Positions 32,401-40,817 of a stretch of 44,993 bases of DNA are shown here, in pieces. The DNA comes from Acidimicrobiales bacterium (GTDB lineage: Bacteria; Actinomycetota; Acidimicrobiia; Acidimicrobiales; AC-9): NCBI GenBank assembly GCA_036491125.1, contig DASXCO010000171.1, positions 1 through 44,993 on the forward strand, read 5' to 3'. Below the pieces are notes generated by a model. It had not been told where the DNA came from and did no database searches. It was given only the letters and a program-made list of their open reading frames with translations. The position numbers and the translations under genes are program-made. How positions within the stretch are numbered: position 1 is the stretch's first letter; the number at the start of each line of letters is the position of its first letter.

Positions 32401-33835
32401 GTTTGCGCCTGACCTCCCGGTGCCCGCAGCCGTGGCGTCCGGCCCGCCGCCGGACCCCGACGAGACGGCGCCCGAGGTCATCCGCGGCCACCTCGACGTG
32501 ACCGGCCCGGTCACGGTGGAGGACCTGGCGCAGCGGACGGCGTTGTCGGCCGGGACCGTCCGCATCGCCCTCGGCCGTCTGGAGGCCGAGGGTTTCGCCA
32601 TCCGCGGCTCGTTCGACCCAGGGGTCGAGGTCGAGGAGCAGTGGTGCGCGCGGCGACTGCTCACGCGTATCCACTCCTACACCCGGACCCGGCTCCGGCA
32701 GGAGATCGACCCCGTGACGGCTCAGGACTTCATGCGCTTCCTCCTGCGGTGGCAGTACGCCGCTCCGGGCGCCCAGCGCCAGGGGCGGCGGGGTGTGCTG
32801 GCCGTCGTCGATCAGGTCCAGGGCTTCGAGGTGGCCGCCGGCGCGTGGGAGGAGGCCGTCTTCCCGGCTCGCGTCGAGGGATACCAGTCGCCGTGGCTGG
32901 AGGACCTGTGCCGGTCGGGCGAGCTGGCGTGGGGACGGCTAAGCGTGCGGTCACAAGACTCGGATGGGTCGCCCCGACGGGGCGCGGCCACGCCGTCCCG
33001 GGCCACTCCCATCACCTTCGCCGTGCGAGAGGACCTGCCGTGGCTGCTCCAGGCCTACCGGGGCGACGCCGAGCCCGTCGAGCCCGCCCACGGGGCGGCC
33101 CGGGAGGTTCTCGAAGCCCTCGAGGCCCGGGGAGCGCTGTTCCACTCGGAGCTGCGGGCGTTCACCCGGCGGCTTCCGGTCGAGGTGGAAGAGGGCTTGT
33201 GGGATCTCGTGTCGCGAGGCCTGGTCACGGCCGACGGGTTCCAGGCCGTTCGGTCCCTCCTGTCGGCCAGGGAGATGTGGCGCCGGCGACAGCACGGCCA
33301 CGACCGGAGGCGCGCCCTCGGCCGCCGCCGGGCCTCGGCGTGGCGCGAGGGCGGAGAGGGCCGGTGGGCCCTGCTGCCGGACGCCCAATCCGTTGACGAC
33401 GCCGACGGCTTGGCCGAGACGGTGGCCGAGCAGCTGCTGGCCCGCTGGGGAGTGGTCTTCTGGGATCTCATGACCCGCGAGAACCTGGCTGTTCCCTGGC
33501 GCGAGGTGATCTGGGCCCTCCGTCGCATGGAGGCGAGGGGTCTCATCCGTGGCGGGCGCTTCGTGTCGGGCTTCGTCGGCGAGCAGTACGCGCTGCCCGA
33601 CGCTGTCGAGGAGCTGCGTCGGGTGCGGCGGGCCCAGCGCGCCGGCGAGGTGGTCCGCGTCAGCGCCGCCGATCCGCTCAACCTGGTGGGCATCGTGGTT
33701 CCCGGCGCCCGAGTCCCGGCAATTCGGTCGAACCGGGTGGTGTACCGCGATGGCCTGCCCGTAGACCCCGGGCTCGGAGGCTCGGCGCCCCCCGTCGGAC
33801 GATCGCAGGGTACCTTCGAGGTTCGAGACGCGTAG
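29414..33835 (+). CDS. lhr: Lhr-family ATP-dependent helicase
   Basis: This large helicase has 1473 residues, the usual length for actinobacterial Lhr. The helicase core has APTGSGKTLSGFL (motif I), VYVSPLKALAVDI (Ia), VDEIHTM (II), LSATQRP (III), VFVNTRRLSERLAHQL (IV), TASLELGIDIG (V) and QRVGRSNHSR (VI). The Lhr-specific winged-helix and C-terminal domains follow. Lhr translocates on single-stranded DNA and unwinds duplexes in DNA repair. Oddly, three 10-residue repeats (PAREAGPDEQ twice, then PAREGGPQEH; 30 nt each, 30041-30130) are inserted between motifs II and III at residues 210-239. GTG 29408 is an alternative start. Confidence 0.93.
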   Translation: MTTHAPSPAPPLGEDALADFHPAVRSWFERRFPEGPTEPQRLGWPQIRSGRDTLVAAPTGSGKTLSGFLVAIDALYRAHERGEGVAGTSVVYVSPLKALAVDIHQNLERPLREIEETARELGLDAPDLTVAVRTGDTPSSARAAMLKVPPTFLITTPESLYLLLTAERSRALLRHVDTLIVDEIHTMARDKRGSHLALTIERLEHVQEGPAREAGPDEQPAREAGPDEQPAREGGPQEHRRRPQRIGLSATQRPIEAIGRLLVGVGDRPEASIVDCGHQRHLDLALELPGTELGAAASTEQLGEVLDRIAGHVREHRTTLVFVNTRRLSERLAHQLGERLGPEQVAAHHGSLSRERRQRVEARLRAGDLRALVATASLELGIDIGPVELVCQVGSPRSIATFLQRVGRSNHSRAGTPSGRLFPLTRDELLECAALLTAVRAGRLDALQPPVAPLDILAQQVVAEVAAEEWKETDLLDLFRHAAPYADLEDADYEGVLDFVSDGVQTGRGRRAAYVHRDRVNGSLRGRRGARLAALTSGGAIPEVGDYRVLLDPDDTFVGTVNEDFAIESMAGDVFLLGSHSWRIRRVEQGVVRVVDAEGVHPTIPFWLGEAPARTDELSAEVSGLRRAVDERLAAGDKPGAVAHLVEVCGIDAEAATQMVEYLAAGRAVLGVLPTTDDVVFERFFDETGGMQLVAHTPFGGRINRGFGLALRKRFCATFDFELQAAANDDAVVLSLGPQHSFPLADTPRMLRSPTVEDVLVQAVLASPMFTARWRWNLTRALAVLRFRGGRRNPLPIQRMESDDLMAAVFPALAACQENAVAGPVAVPGHLLVRQTLYDCLHEAMDIDGLRHLVGRLETGGVRVHLVETAEPSVLAHEILNGRPYTFLDDAPLEERRTRAVQLRRSLPVDADQLGRLDETAIARVREEAAPELRDAEELHDLLLSLVVARPMPDHQDWFEQLPAAGRATTAMVAGGALWCAIERRREVEALLPEAAFAPDLPVPAAVASGPPPDPDETAPEVIRGHLDVTGPVTVEDLAQRTALSAGTVRIALGRLEAEGFAIRGSFDPGVEVEEQWCARRLLTRIHSYTRTRLRQEIDPVTAQDFMRFLLRWQYAAPGAQRQGRRGVLAVVDQVQGFEVAAGAWEEAVFPARVEGYQSPWLEDLCRSGELAWGRLSVRSQDSDGSPRRGAATPSRATPITFAVREDLPWLLQAYRGDAEPVEPAHGAAREVLEALEARGALFHSELRAFTRRLPVEVEEGLWDLVSRGLVTADGFQAVRSLLSAREMWRRRQHGHDRRRALGRRRASAWREGGEGRWALLPDAQSVDDADGLAETVAEQLLARWGVVFWDLMTRENLAVPWREVIWALRRMEARGLIRGGRFVSGFVGEQYALPDAVEELRRVRRAQRAGEVVRVSAADPLNLVGIVVPGARVPAIRSNRVVYRDGLPVDPGLGGSAPPVGRSQGTFEVRDA
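30041..30130 (+). repeat. Three 30-bp in-frame tandem repeats in lhr
   Basis: The units start at 30041, 30071 and 30101 and encode PAREAGPDEQ, PAREAGPDEQ and PAREGGPQEH. They form an acidic, Pro-rich surface loop inside the first RecA-like domain. In-frame units suggest recent expansion by replication slippage. Confidence 0.85.
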
Positions 33836-33854
33836 GCAACGAAGGGGAGAGGCA

Positions 33855-34238
33855 ATGGGATTGTTCGACAAGGCCAAGGCCAAGGCAGAGGAGCTGGCCG
33901 ACAAGGCCCAGGCGGCCGCGACGGACCACGATCTCTCGGGGAAGGCCGACAAGGCCGGCGAGAAGACCGGGGAGCTCGCCGCCAAGCTCGAGGCCAAGGC
34001 CGACGAGCTCGCCGGCAAGGCCCAGAACGCGGCGGCCGACCGCAAGGACACGATGTCGGGAGCGATCGACAAGGCGGCGAAGACCGCCGACGACAAGACC
34101 AAGGGCAAGTACCACGACAAGATCGCTGGTACGGCGGACAAGGCCCAGGGGTACGTGGAGCGTCTCGAGCGACGCGACGCTGGTGGTGGGTCGAAGGGCG
34201 AGGGCGACGAGGGCCCGCCCAGCCCCGGGGATCAGTAG
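33855..34238 (+). CDS. MT0933-type antitoxin-like / LEA-like helical protein
   Basis: This 127-residue, highly charged protein is made of repeated Lys/Ala/Asp/Glu helical units (LFDKAKAKAEELADKAQAAA, KADELAGKAQNAAADRKD). It contains a DDKTKGKYHDKIAGTADKAQGYVE block that fits the MT0933 (Rv0909-like) antitoxin family core, usually written as T-G-G-K-Y/H-x-D-K. No toxin gene is adjacent, so an antitoxin function is doubtful; stress-protective, LEA-like behaviour is the alternative. It has a GAAGGGGAGAGG ribosome binding site and follows lhr by 19 bp, so it may be in the same transcript. Confidence 0.75.
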   Translation: MGLFDKAKAKAEELADKAQAAATDHDLSGKADKAGEKTGELAAKLEAKADELAGKAQNAAADRKDTMSGAIDKAAKTADDKTKGKYHDKIAGTADKAQGYVERLERRDAGGGSKGEGDEGPPSPGDQ

Positions 34239-34256
34239 CGCCCCGGCGATCCCCCG

Positions 34257-35186
34257 TTATCTGAGCGGTAACACCGGTGCCGACTCGGTGATCGTGGCGG
34301 TGATGGCGCCCAGCTGCTCCACCTCGAGGCGGACCTCGTCGCCCGGGCGGAGCCACGGATAGCGCTCGAGGCCGTGGAGGCCCGACAGCTCGAGGATGCA
34401 GCCGCTGCCGACTGTGCCGCTCCCGAGCACATCGCCGGTCTCCACCCGGGTGCCCCGCGAGGCATAGGCGAGCATCTGTCCGAAGGACCAGTACAGCTCG
34501 GCGAGATTGCCCCGGCTGTACGGGACCCCGTTGACCGAGGCGGTCATCTCGAGGTCGTAGGCGCGGCCCTGACGCCGCGACTCGAGCTCGTCCGGTGTCA
34601 CGAGGACCGGACCGAGTGACGTGGCCGAGTCCTTGCCCTTGGCGGGTCCGAGGAGCTGGCGCATCTCCCGCATCTGGAGGTCGCGCGCGCTCCAATCGCA
34701 CAGGACCATGTAGCCGGCGATGTGCGATTCGGCCCGCTCGGGCGAGAGATTCGTCCCGGGGCGGCCCACGACGGCGGCGATCTCCAGCTCGTAGTCGAAC
34801 TGGGAGCTGCCCGGCGAGACAGCCACGTCGTCGTGTGGCCCGCAGACGGCGGCCGGGTTGGTGAAGTAGAAGACAGGCAGCTCGTACCAGTCGGGGTCGA
34901 CATCCTGGCCCAGGCGCCGGCGGCTGTTGGCCACGTGGGACTCGAAGGCCATGAAGTCCCGAATCGACGGGGGCATCGGGACCGGTGAGCGGAGACGAGC
35001 GCCGCTGATCGGGACGATCTCGAGGGGACTCGACACGGCCCGCTGGGCCGCGGCGTGCATCGTCGCCTCGTCGCCCAGCAGGTCGAGCAGCCTCGTAGGC
35101 TCCTCCAGGCCGCGGATCAGGTCGTCGCGAACCAGGCCCGGACGGTCGGCACCGAGGGTCGGCGACGTGTACGTGACCCAGCGCAT
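34257..35186 (-). CDS. Fumarylacetoacetate hydrolase (FAH) family protein
   Basis: From ATG 35186 (GGAGAGGG eight bases upstream) the protein has 309 residues. The FAH fold is recognised by PPSIRDFMAFESHVANSRR, the metal-binding FDYELEIAAVVGRPG (Glu-x-Glu), GYMVLCDWSARDLQMRE, KGKDSATSLGPVLVTPDEL and the GDVLGSGTVGSGCILE C-terminal motif. Members hydrolyse or decarboxylate beta-diketo acids in aromatic compound breakdown, with Mg2+ or Ca2+. The specific substrate is unknown. It is divergent from the MBL-fold gene with only 39 bp between starts, so the two may share control. Confidence 0.9.
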   Translation of the reverse strand: MRWVTYTSPTLGADRPGLVRDDLIRGLEEPTRLLDLLGDEATMHAAAQRAVSSPLEIVPISGARLRSPVPMPPSIRDFMAFESHVANSRRRLGQDVDPDWYELPVFYFTNPAAVCGPHDDVAVSPGSSQFDYELEIAAVVGRPGTNLSPERAESHIAGYMVLCDWSARDLQMREMRQLLGPAKGKDSATSLGPVLVTPDELESRRQGRAYDLEMTASVNGVPYSRGNLAELYWSFGQMLAYASRGTRVETGDVLGSGTVGSGCILELSGLHGLERYPWLRPGDEVRLEVEQLGAITATITESAPVLPLR

Positions 35187-35225
35187 GCTCGACACCCTCT
35201 CCGGCCCGAGGCGAAGATAAACCCC

Positions 35226-36155
35226 GTGATCCCTTACGAGCGAGGACTCCATGTTGTCGGCCCCGGCGCGTACGCCTACCTGCAACCCGACGGCGGCTGG
35301 GGTTGGAGCAACGCCGGGCTGGTGCTCGGTGACGACGAGGCGCTGCTCGTCGACACCCTGTTCGATCTGCGCCTGACCGGCGAGATGCTGTTGGCCATGC
35401 ACGGCCAGCTGGGGGGGCGGCCGATCTCCACGGTGGTGAACACGCACGCCAACGGCGATCACTGCTTCGGCAACGAGCTGATCCCGGATGCCGAGGTGAT
35501 CGCATCCCGGGCCGCGGCGGCGGAGATCTCCGACGCCCCGCCCGGGCTCCTCGGACAGCTGGTGTCCGCCGACCTCGACGAGCCTCTGGCGGGATTCGTG
35601 AAGGACGCCTTCGGCCCCTTCCACTTCGACGAGATCACGCTTCGGTCGCCGACCCGGACCTTCGATGGTCGCCTCGACCTCGACGTGGGAGGCCGCCGGG
35701 TTGAGCTCCTGGAGGTCGGGCCCGCGCACACCCTGGGCGACGTCATCGTCCACGTCCCTGACGCCGGGACCGTCTTCACCGGCGACATCCTCTTCGTGGG
35801 GGTCACGCCGGTGATGTGGGCCGGTCCGATCGCCAACTGGATCGCGGCGTGCGATCGCATCACCGCGCTCGGCGCCGAGACCATCGTCCCCGGTCACGGT
35901 CCGGTGACCGGCGCCAGCGGCGTGAGCGGGGTGCGCGCCTATCTGGTGTGGGTTCGGGACGAGGCGACCAGCCGGTTCGAGGCGGGGATGTCCGCCGCCG
36001 ACGCCGTGCGCGACATCGACCTCGGCCCGTTCGCGGGCTGGGTGGACACCGAACGGATCGTCGTCACCGTCGACAGCATCTACCGGGAGCTGGACCCCAC
36101 GCGGGAGCGGTCGGGCGTGTTGCAGCTGATCGAGGCGATGGCCTCGTACCACTGA
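35226..36155 (+). CDS. Metallo-beta-lactamase-fold hydrolase
   Basis: The 309-residue protein from GTG 35226 carries the MBL metal motif in the form NTHANGDHCFGNELI (His-x-Asn-x-Asp-His; Asn replaces the second His). Further ligands are AHTLGDVIVHVPD, FTGDILFVG and IVPGHGPVTG. The HxNxDH form occurs in cyclase and hydrolase subgroups with altered metal sites. The protein is cytosolic, with no signal sequence. No ribosome binding site is evident; GATAAA lies just before the start, so leaderless transcription is possible. It is co-oriented with the lipoprotein hydrolase gene 7 bp downstream. Confidence 0.87.
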   Translation: MIPYERGLHVVGPGAYAYLQPDGGWGWSNAGLVLGDDEALLVDTLFDLRLTGEMLLAMHGQLGGRPISTVVNTHANGDHCFGNELIPDAEVIASRAAAAEISDAPPGLLGQLVSADLDEPLAGFVKDAFGPFHFDEITLRSPTRTFDGRLDLDVGGRRVELLEVGPAHTLGDVIVHVPDAGTVFTGDILFVGVTPVMWAGPIANWIAACDRITALGAETIVPGHGPVTGASGVSGVRAYLVWVRDEATSRFEAGMSAADAVRDIDLGPFAGWVDTERIVVTVDSIYRELDPTRERSGVLQLIEAMASYH

Positions 36156-36162
36156 GCGCGCC

Positions 36163-37185
36163 ATGAGGCTGCGGCGCGGAGGACGTGCGGCGATCGCAGG
36201 CGCGGGCCTGGTCGCCGCTCTCGTCGTCGCCTCGTGCGGCTCCGGTTCCAACGGGGCCTCGACTAGCGCGGGCACGGCGACGACGGCGGCGCCGACGGGG
36301 CGACCGCCGGCCGGGCCCTTCGCCGTCGGCATGCTGGTCCGTCCGTTCGTCGACACCAGCCGGCCGACGGCGGCGCAGGGCGGCGCCCCCGCCAAGCCCA
36401 GCCGCACGCTGGTGACGACGATGCTGTACCCGGCGCTCGGCCCGCCCGGCCCCGCCGCCCGGCCCAACGCTCCGCCGGACACCGCCGCCGGACCGTTCCC
36501 GCTCGTCGTCTTCGCCCCCGGGAGCGGGGGCGCGCCGGCCGACTTCGGTGCCCTGCTCGGCTCGTGGGCCGAGGCGGGGTACGTGGTCGCCGCCCCAGAG
36601 TTCCCGCTGACCGGCGCCCACGCGCCCGGTGGTGCGGTCGTCGCCGACTACGTCAACCAACCCGGTGACGTCCGGTTCGTCATCGACCAGATGGTGCGGG
36701 CTCCGCCGGTCGAGCTGGCCGGCATGGTGGACAGCGGGCGGATTGGGCTGGCCGGCCACTCGCTCGGAGGTGTGACGACCATGGGAGTCGCCTTCAACAC
36801 CTGCTGTCTCGACCCGCGGGTGAGGGCCGTCGTCGTGATGGCGGGGTCACCGCTGCCCTTCCCCGGAGGCACGTACTTCGGCCGGGTGGCGTCGCCACCG
36901 GCGCTGTTCATCCAGGGCTCCGCCGACGAGAGGGTGGTCCCCGACACGAGCGTCCTGGCCTACAACCGGGCCCGGCCGCCAAAGGCCCTGGTGATGATCG
37001 TCGGCGGCACCCACAGCAGCCCGTACCAGGGCGATCAGCTCACGCGCCAGGTCGACCTGGTCGCTCGGATGTCGATCGACTTCCTTGACCGGTACCTCGA
37101 GGGACGGCCAGCCGGCGCCGCCCAGCTGCGACAGGCCGTCGACTCGTCCGGCGGGCTGGCCACGCTGCGGGAGACAGGACTCTGA
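36163..37185 (+). CDS. Secreted lipoprotein alpha/beta hydrolase (PAF-acetylhydrolase / PETase-like)
   Basis: The 340-residue precursor has a signal peptide with a lipobox ending at Cys25 (VVASC), so the protein is probably lipid-anchored outside the membrane. After a Thr/Ala/Pro linker comes an alpha/beta hydrolase domain. The oxyanion region is LVVFAPGSGG. The triad is Ser200 (GLAGHSLGGVTT), Asp255 (GSADERVVP) and His284 (VGGTHSSPY). This resembles dienelactone hydrolase or platelet-activating-factor acetylhydrolase-like esterases. The substrate is unknown. It lies 7 bp after the MBL gene and is probably in the same operon. Confidence 0.87.
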   Translation: MRLRRGGRAAIAGAGLVAALVVASCGSGSNGASTSAGTATTAAPTGRPPAGPFAVGMLVRPFVDTSRPTAAQGGAPAKPSRTLVTTMLYPALGPPGPAARPNAPPDTAAGPFPLVVFAPGSGGAPADFGALLGSWAEAGYVVAAPEFPLTGAHAPGGAVVADYVNQPGDVRFVIDQMVRAPPVELAGMVDSGRIGLAGHSLGGVTTMGVAFNTCCLDPRVRAVVVMAGSPLPFPGGTYFGRVASPPALFIQGSADERVVPDTSVLAYNRARPPKALVMIVGGTHSSPYQGDQLTRQVDLVARMSIDFLDRYLEGRPAGAAQLRQAVDSSGGLATLRETGL

Positions 37186-37239
37186 GCTCGTCCGGGGTAT
37201 CGTTTGGCCGATAATCATTTGTGGAGCGAACGATCAGCC

Positions 37240-38274
37240 ATGGCCATGGGGCGCGTAGACCGCGAGCAGAGAACCGAACGTCCGGTCGATAGCGGGCCGG
37301 TGGCTACCCCGCCGGGCCCGGCGGAGGACGCGCAGATCATCAGGACGGTCGACCTGACCAAGGTGTACCCGGGCACTGATTTCAAGGCGGTCGACTCGCT
37401 CAACCTCTCCGTTGGCGCCGGCGAGATCTTCGGCCTGCTCGGCCCCAACGGCGCCGGGAAGACGACGACGGCGGGGATGCTCACCACCCGGGTGATCCCG
37501 ACCAGCGGCGAGGCCTTCGTGGCCGGGATCGACGTCGTCGCCCACCCGGCCCTTGCCAAGCAGGTCATCGGCGTGGTGCCCCAGGAGAACACCCTGGACC
37601 GCGCCCTCAACGTGTGGGAGAACCTCTTCTACCACGGCCGGTTCTTCGGCATGTCGAGCAAGGACGCCCGGTCCGCCGCCGACTTCATGCTCGACCTGTT
37701 CCAGCTGTCCAAGTGGGGGGAGGCGTCGGTCTACGCCCTCTCCGGTGGGATGGCCCAGCGCCTCATGGTGGCCCGAGCCATCCTGCACCGGCCGGCGATC
37801 CTGTTCCTGGACGAGCCCACCGCGGGCCTCGATCCCCAGAGCCGCATCGCCCTGTGGGAGATCCTGACCCTGCTGCACGACGGCGGGCAGACGATCCTGC
37901 TGAGCACGCACTACATGGAAGAGGCCGACCAGCTGTGCGACCGGTTGGCGATCATCGACCACGGTCTGATCCTGGCCCTGGACACGCCGGCGGGCCTCAA
38001 GGCCAGTGTTGGGGCCGACACGATCGTCACGGTGAGCGCCAACGGCGACCTCGCCTCCCTGGCTGACCTGCTCGAGAGAGAGGTCGAGGGCGTCACCCAG
38101 ACCCACCAGGTCGACGGCACGGTACGGCTCCACGTCAAGGGGGCCTCGCGCGTCCTGCCCCAGGTGGTGACGGCCGCCGAGCGGGGCGGGTTCGAGGTCA
38201 ACGACCTGTCGGTCGCCGAGCCCACCCTGGAGACCGTGTTCATCAACCTCACCGGAAAGGAGCTGCGCGACTGA
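37240..38274 (+). CDS. ABC transporter ATP-binding protein (DrrA-like)
   Basis: From ATG 37240 the protein has 344 residues and one ABC domain: LLGPNGAGKTTTAGML (Walker A), VVPQENTLDRALNVWENL (Q-loop), LSGGMAQRLMVARA (signature), AILFLDEPTAGLDPQSR (Walker B) and LSTHYMEEADQLCD (H-loop). A C-terminal DrrA-like domain follows (about 240-344). It should drive efflux of a drug or lipid with the permease encoded next. TTG 37204 would extend the frame upstream. GATAAT at 37210-37215 is a possible -10 element, which favours a start downstream of it. Confidence 0.92.
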   Translation: MAMGRVDREQRTERPVDSGPVATPPGPAEDAQIIRTVDLTKVYPGTDFKAVDSLNLSVGAGEIFGLLGPNGAGKTTTAGMLTTRVIPTSGEAFVAGIDVVAHPALAKQVIGVVPQENTLDRALNVWENLFYHGRFFGMSSKDARSAADFMLDLFQLSKWGEASVYALSGGMAQRLMVARAILHRPAILFLDEPTAGLDPQSRIALWEILTLLHDGGQTILLSTHYMEEADQLCDRLAIIDHGLILALDTPAGLKASVGADTIVTVSANGDLASLADLLEREVEGVTQTHQVDGTVRLHVKGASRVLPQVVTAAERGGFEVNDLSVAEPTLETVFINLTGKELRD

Positions 38275-39152
38275 TGGCCACGATCAGTGTCGAGGCACCC
38301 TCCAGCGTGGTGACCCACCCGACGCGTTCGGCGGTGCAGGCAAGCCGGGCCGCGTTCGTCGCCCTCCTCCAGCGGGACCTGGCGGTCCTGCGCAAGGACC
38401 TCGGCCTGTTCCTGGGGCGGACGGTCATCCAGCCGTTTCTGCTGGTGTTCGTGTTCCTGTACGTCTTCCCGACCATCGGCCAGGGCATCGGTGGCGGCCG
38501 GGGGACGGCGGGCGAGTCGGCGTTCGCCACCATCCTCGTCGCCGGGGTGGTCGGCCTGTCGATCATGTTCCAGGGCATCCAGTCCGTCGCGCTCCCTATG
38601 GCGACCGAGTTCGGCTACACCAAGGAGATCCAGGACCGGGTGCTCGCACCACTCCCGGTGACGCTCGTCGCCGTGGGGAAGGTCACCACCGGGGCGATCC
38701 AGGGACTCATCGCAGCCCTCATCGTCTTCCCCATCGCCTCCGTGGTGCACGCCAAGAACGTGACCGCCCACCTCGCCATCCACTGGCCCGTCGTGGTGAC
38801 ACTCATCCCGCTGACCTGTGTCATGTGCGCCAGCCTCGGTCTGCTCATCGGCTCGCGGGTCGAGCCCCGCAACATCGGGGCCATCTTCGGGTTCCTGGTG
38901 CTGCCCATGACCTTCCTCGGTGGCACCTACTACCCCTGGACGAGCCTCTCCGGCCTGAAGATCGGGGGATGGTCGTGGCTGCAGACGGTGGTGCTGATCA
39001 ACCCGCTCATCTACGTCACGGAGGGATTCCGGGCCGCGCTGACCAGAGCGCCCCACATGCACCTGTACATCATCTATCCGGTGCTCATCGGGTTCTGCGT
39101 CGTGTTTCTGTGGTACGGGTTCCGGCATTTTCGCAAGCGGGTGCTCGCGTAG
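38274..39152 (+). CDS. ABC-2 type permease (DrrB-like)
   Basis: The 292-residue membrane protein has six hydrophobic segments, beginning with GRTVIQPFLLVFVFLYVFPTI. The region GFLVLPMTFLGGTYYPW is the classic ABC-2 motif before the last segments. ATG 38274 overlaps the ATPase stop (TGATG), so the two subunits are co-translated and form an exporter. The N-terminal 35 residues are cytoplasmic. The gene ends 4 bp from the convergent pdxH stop. Confidence 0.92.
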   Translation: MATISVEAPSSVVTHPTRSAVQASRAAFVALLQRDLAVLRKDLGLFLGRTVIQPFLLVFVFLYVFPTIGQGIGGGRGTAGESAFATILVAGVVGLSIMFQGIQSVALPMATEFGYTKEIQDRVLAPLPVTLVAVGKVTTGAIQGLIAALIVFPIASVVHAKNVTAHLAIHWPVVVTLIPLTCVMCASLGLLIGSRVEPRNIGAIFGFLVLPMTFLGGTYYPWTSLSGLKIGGWSWLQTVVLINPLIYVTEGFRAALTRAPHMHLYIIYPVLIGFCVVFLWYGFRHFRKRVLA

Positions 39153-39156
39153 ACCT

Positions 39157-39738
39157 TTAGGGCGACAGGCGCTCGAGGATCCAGCCGTCGCCCTGGCGGC
39201 GGTAGCGCAGGCGGTCGTGGAGCCGGTCCTCCTGGTGGTGCCAGAACTCGATCCAGTCCGGCACGACCCGGTAGCCGCCCCACGTGGGCGGGCAGGGGAC
39301 CTCGCCGTCGCCGAAGCGCTCGACGAGCTCGGCCACGCGATCTTCGAGGACGTGGCGCCCGGGGATGACTGCGCTCTGGTGTGAGGCCCACGCCCCGATC
39401 TGGCTGGCGCGGGGACGCGTCCGCCAGTAGTCCTCGGTCTCCTGGCGGGAGACGCCGTGGACGGCTCCGCCCACCCGGACCTGGTGATCGGGAGGCCAGT
39501 GGAAGACGAGGGCGGCCCGGGGATTGGCGCGTAGATCCGAGGCCTTTGCGCTCTCGTAGCTGGTGTAGAAGACGAACCCCCGGTGATCGACGTCTTTCAG
39601 CAGGACCACGCGTCCTGCAGGCACGCCGTCCGGCGTCCCCGTCGCCACCACCATGGCGTCGGTGGCGGCCTCCTCGTGCCAGCGCCGGAACTGTCGTATC
39701 GGGTCAGGATCGAGATCCTCCTCTCGCAGAATGGCCAC
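39157..39738 (-). CDS. pdxH: Pyridoxamine 5'-phosphate oxidase
   Basis: The 193-residue protein is an FMN-dependent oxidase that forms pyridoxal 5'-phosphate. Family blocks include DPIRQFRRWHEEA, GRVVLLKDVDHRGFVFYTSYESAKASDLRANPRAALVFHWP, HQVRVGGAVHGVSRQETEDYW, RPRASQIGAWASHQS and the C-terminal PDWIEFWHHQEDRLHDRLRYRR with the conserved Trp, Arg and His. The start is GTG 39738 without a clear ribosome binding site. It stands alone between convergent and divergent neighbours. A PLP-dependent enzyme lies 1.6 kb away, but the two are not linked in one operon. Confidence 0.93.
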   Translation of the reverse strand: MAILREEDLDPDPIRQFRRWHEEAATDAMVVATGTPDGVPAGRVVLLKDVDHRGFVFYTSYESAKASDLRANPRAALVFHWPPDHQVRVGGAVHGVSRQETEDYWRTRPRASQIGAWASHQSAVIPGRHVLEDRVAELVERFGDGEVPCPPTWGGYRVVPDWIEFWHHQEDRLHDRLRYRRQGDGWILERLSP

Positions 39739-39843
39739 AGCACGATTGTGCGCCGCTAGGTGATGCGCGAATCAAACACAGGCGTTACAGTGTCTTTGCG
39801 AGCCAGAGGGCGGTGGCCGTATGACAACCCGGGGGGAGCAGCG

Positions 39844-40791
39844 ATGCCACCGTTGGTCGTAGGCGGCCGATATCAACTTGTCCACAGGCTTGGATGGGGC
39901 GGGATGGCTACCGTCTGGCGTGGCGAGGACCTCATCCTCGGGCGCCCGGTGGCCGTCAAGATCCTCCACGAGGGCCTGGCCCAAGACGAGGGCTTCCGTG
40001 GGCGCTTCGAGCGAGAGTCGCACCACGCTGCCCGCTTGACGCATCCGAACATCGTCACCGTCCACGACTCGGGCCAGGACGGCGAGACCCTCTTCATGGT
40101 GATGGAGCTGGTCGAGGGTGAGTCCCTGCGTTCGATCCTCTCGTCTGCCGTGGGACCGGTGGCCCTGGGCCATGCGACCCGCCTTGGTCGCCAGGTGCTC
40201 GCCGCGCTGTCGCACGCGCACGCCCGTGGCATCGTGCATCGCGACATCAAGCCAGCGAACATCTTGATCAACTCCGCTGACGTGGTGAAGGTGGCCGACT
40301 TCGGCATCGCCAAGGCGGCCGAGGACACGACAGACCTGAGCCCGGCAGGGATGGTCATCGGCACCGCCGCCTATGTCTCGCCCGAGCAGGCGGCTGGTCG
40401 CCCCGTGACGCCCGCGTCCGACCTCTATTCTCTGGGCTGTGTGCTGTACGAGTGCCTAGCCGGACAGCCCCCGTTCGTCGGTCCCAGCGTCCTGGCTGTC
40501 GCTCTCAAGCACCACAATGATCAGCCAGCACCGTTGCGGTCGTGGCTGCCGACCGTGCACGTCGAAGTCGAGCGCGTCGTGATGCGGGCACTGGAGAAGG
40601 ACCCGGGCCGGCGCTTCGCCTCGGCGGCCGAGATGGACTCGTCCTGGGTGCGATCTGTCGCCCAGGACCCGTCGAGCCTCTCGTTGGTCGGCTCTCACCT
40701 CGATCGACGCGCGGACGACGGTTGGCGGGAGTTCGTCCCCGCCGGGCGCACAGCGTCGACGGGCAACATGGAGCAGCTCTTCGTCGATTGA
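39844..40791 (+). CDS. Soluble Ser/Thr protein kinase (PknB type, no membrane segment)
   Basis: From ATG 39844 (GGGGGGAG six bases upstream) the protein has 315 residues. The kinase domain is complete: glycine loop LGWGGMATVW, Lys39 (VAVKIL), HRDIKPANIL with catalytic Asp134, DFG Asp152, and GTAAYVSPEQAAGRPV for the activation end. Only about 60 residues follow the kinase domain, and there is no transmembrane segment or PASTA or other sensor. It should phosphorylate cytosolic targets. TACAGT at 39786-39791 is a possible -10 element. Confidence 0.9.
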   Translation: MPPLVVGGRYQLVHRLGWGGMATVWRGEDLILGRPVAVKILHEGLAQDEGFRGRFERESHHAARLTHPNIVTVHDSGQDGETLFMVMELVEGESLRSILSSAVGPVALGHATRLGRQVLAALSHAHARGIVHRDIKPANILINSADVVKVADFGIAKAAEDTTDLSPAGMVIGTAAYVSPEQAAGRPVTPASDLYSLGCVLYECLAGQPPFVGPSVLAVALKHHNDQPAPLRSWLPTVHVEVERVVMRALEKDPGRRFASAAEMDSSWVRSVAQDPSSLSLVGSHLDRRADDGWREFVPAGRTASTGNMEQLFVD

Positions 40792-40817
40792 CGTTCGTCG
40801 GCTGGGTGTCAGCCGAG

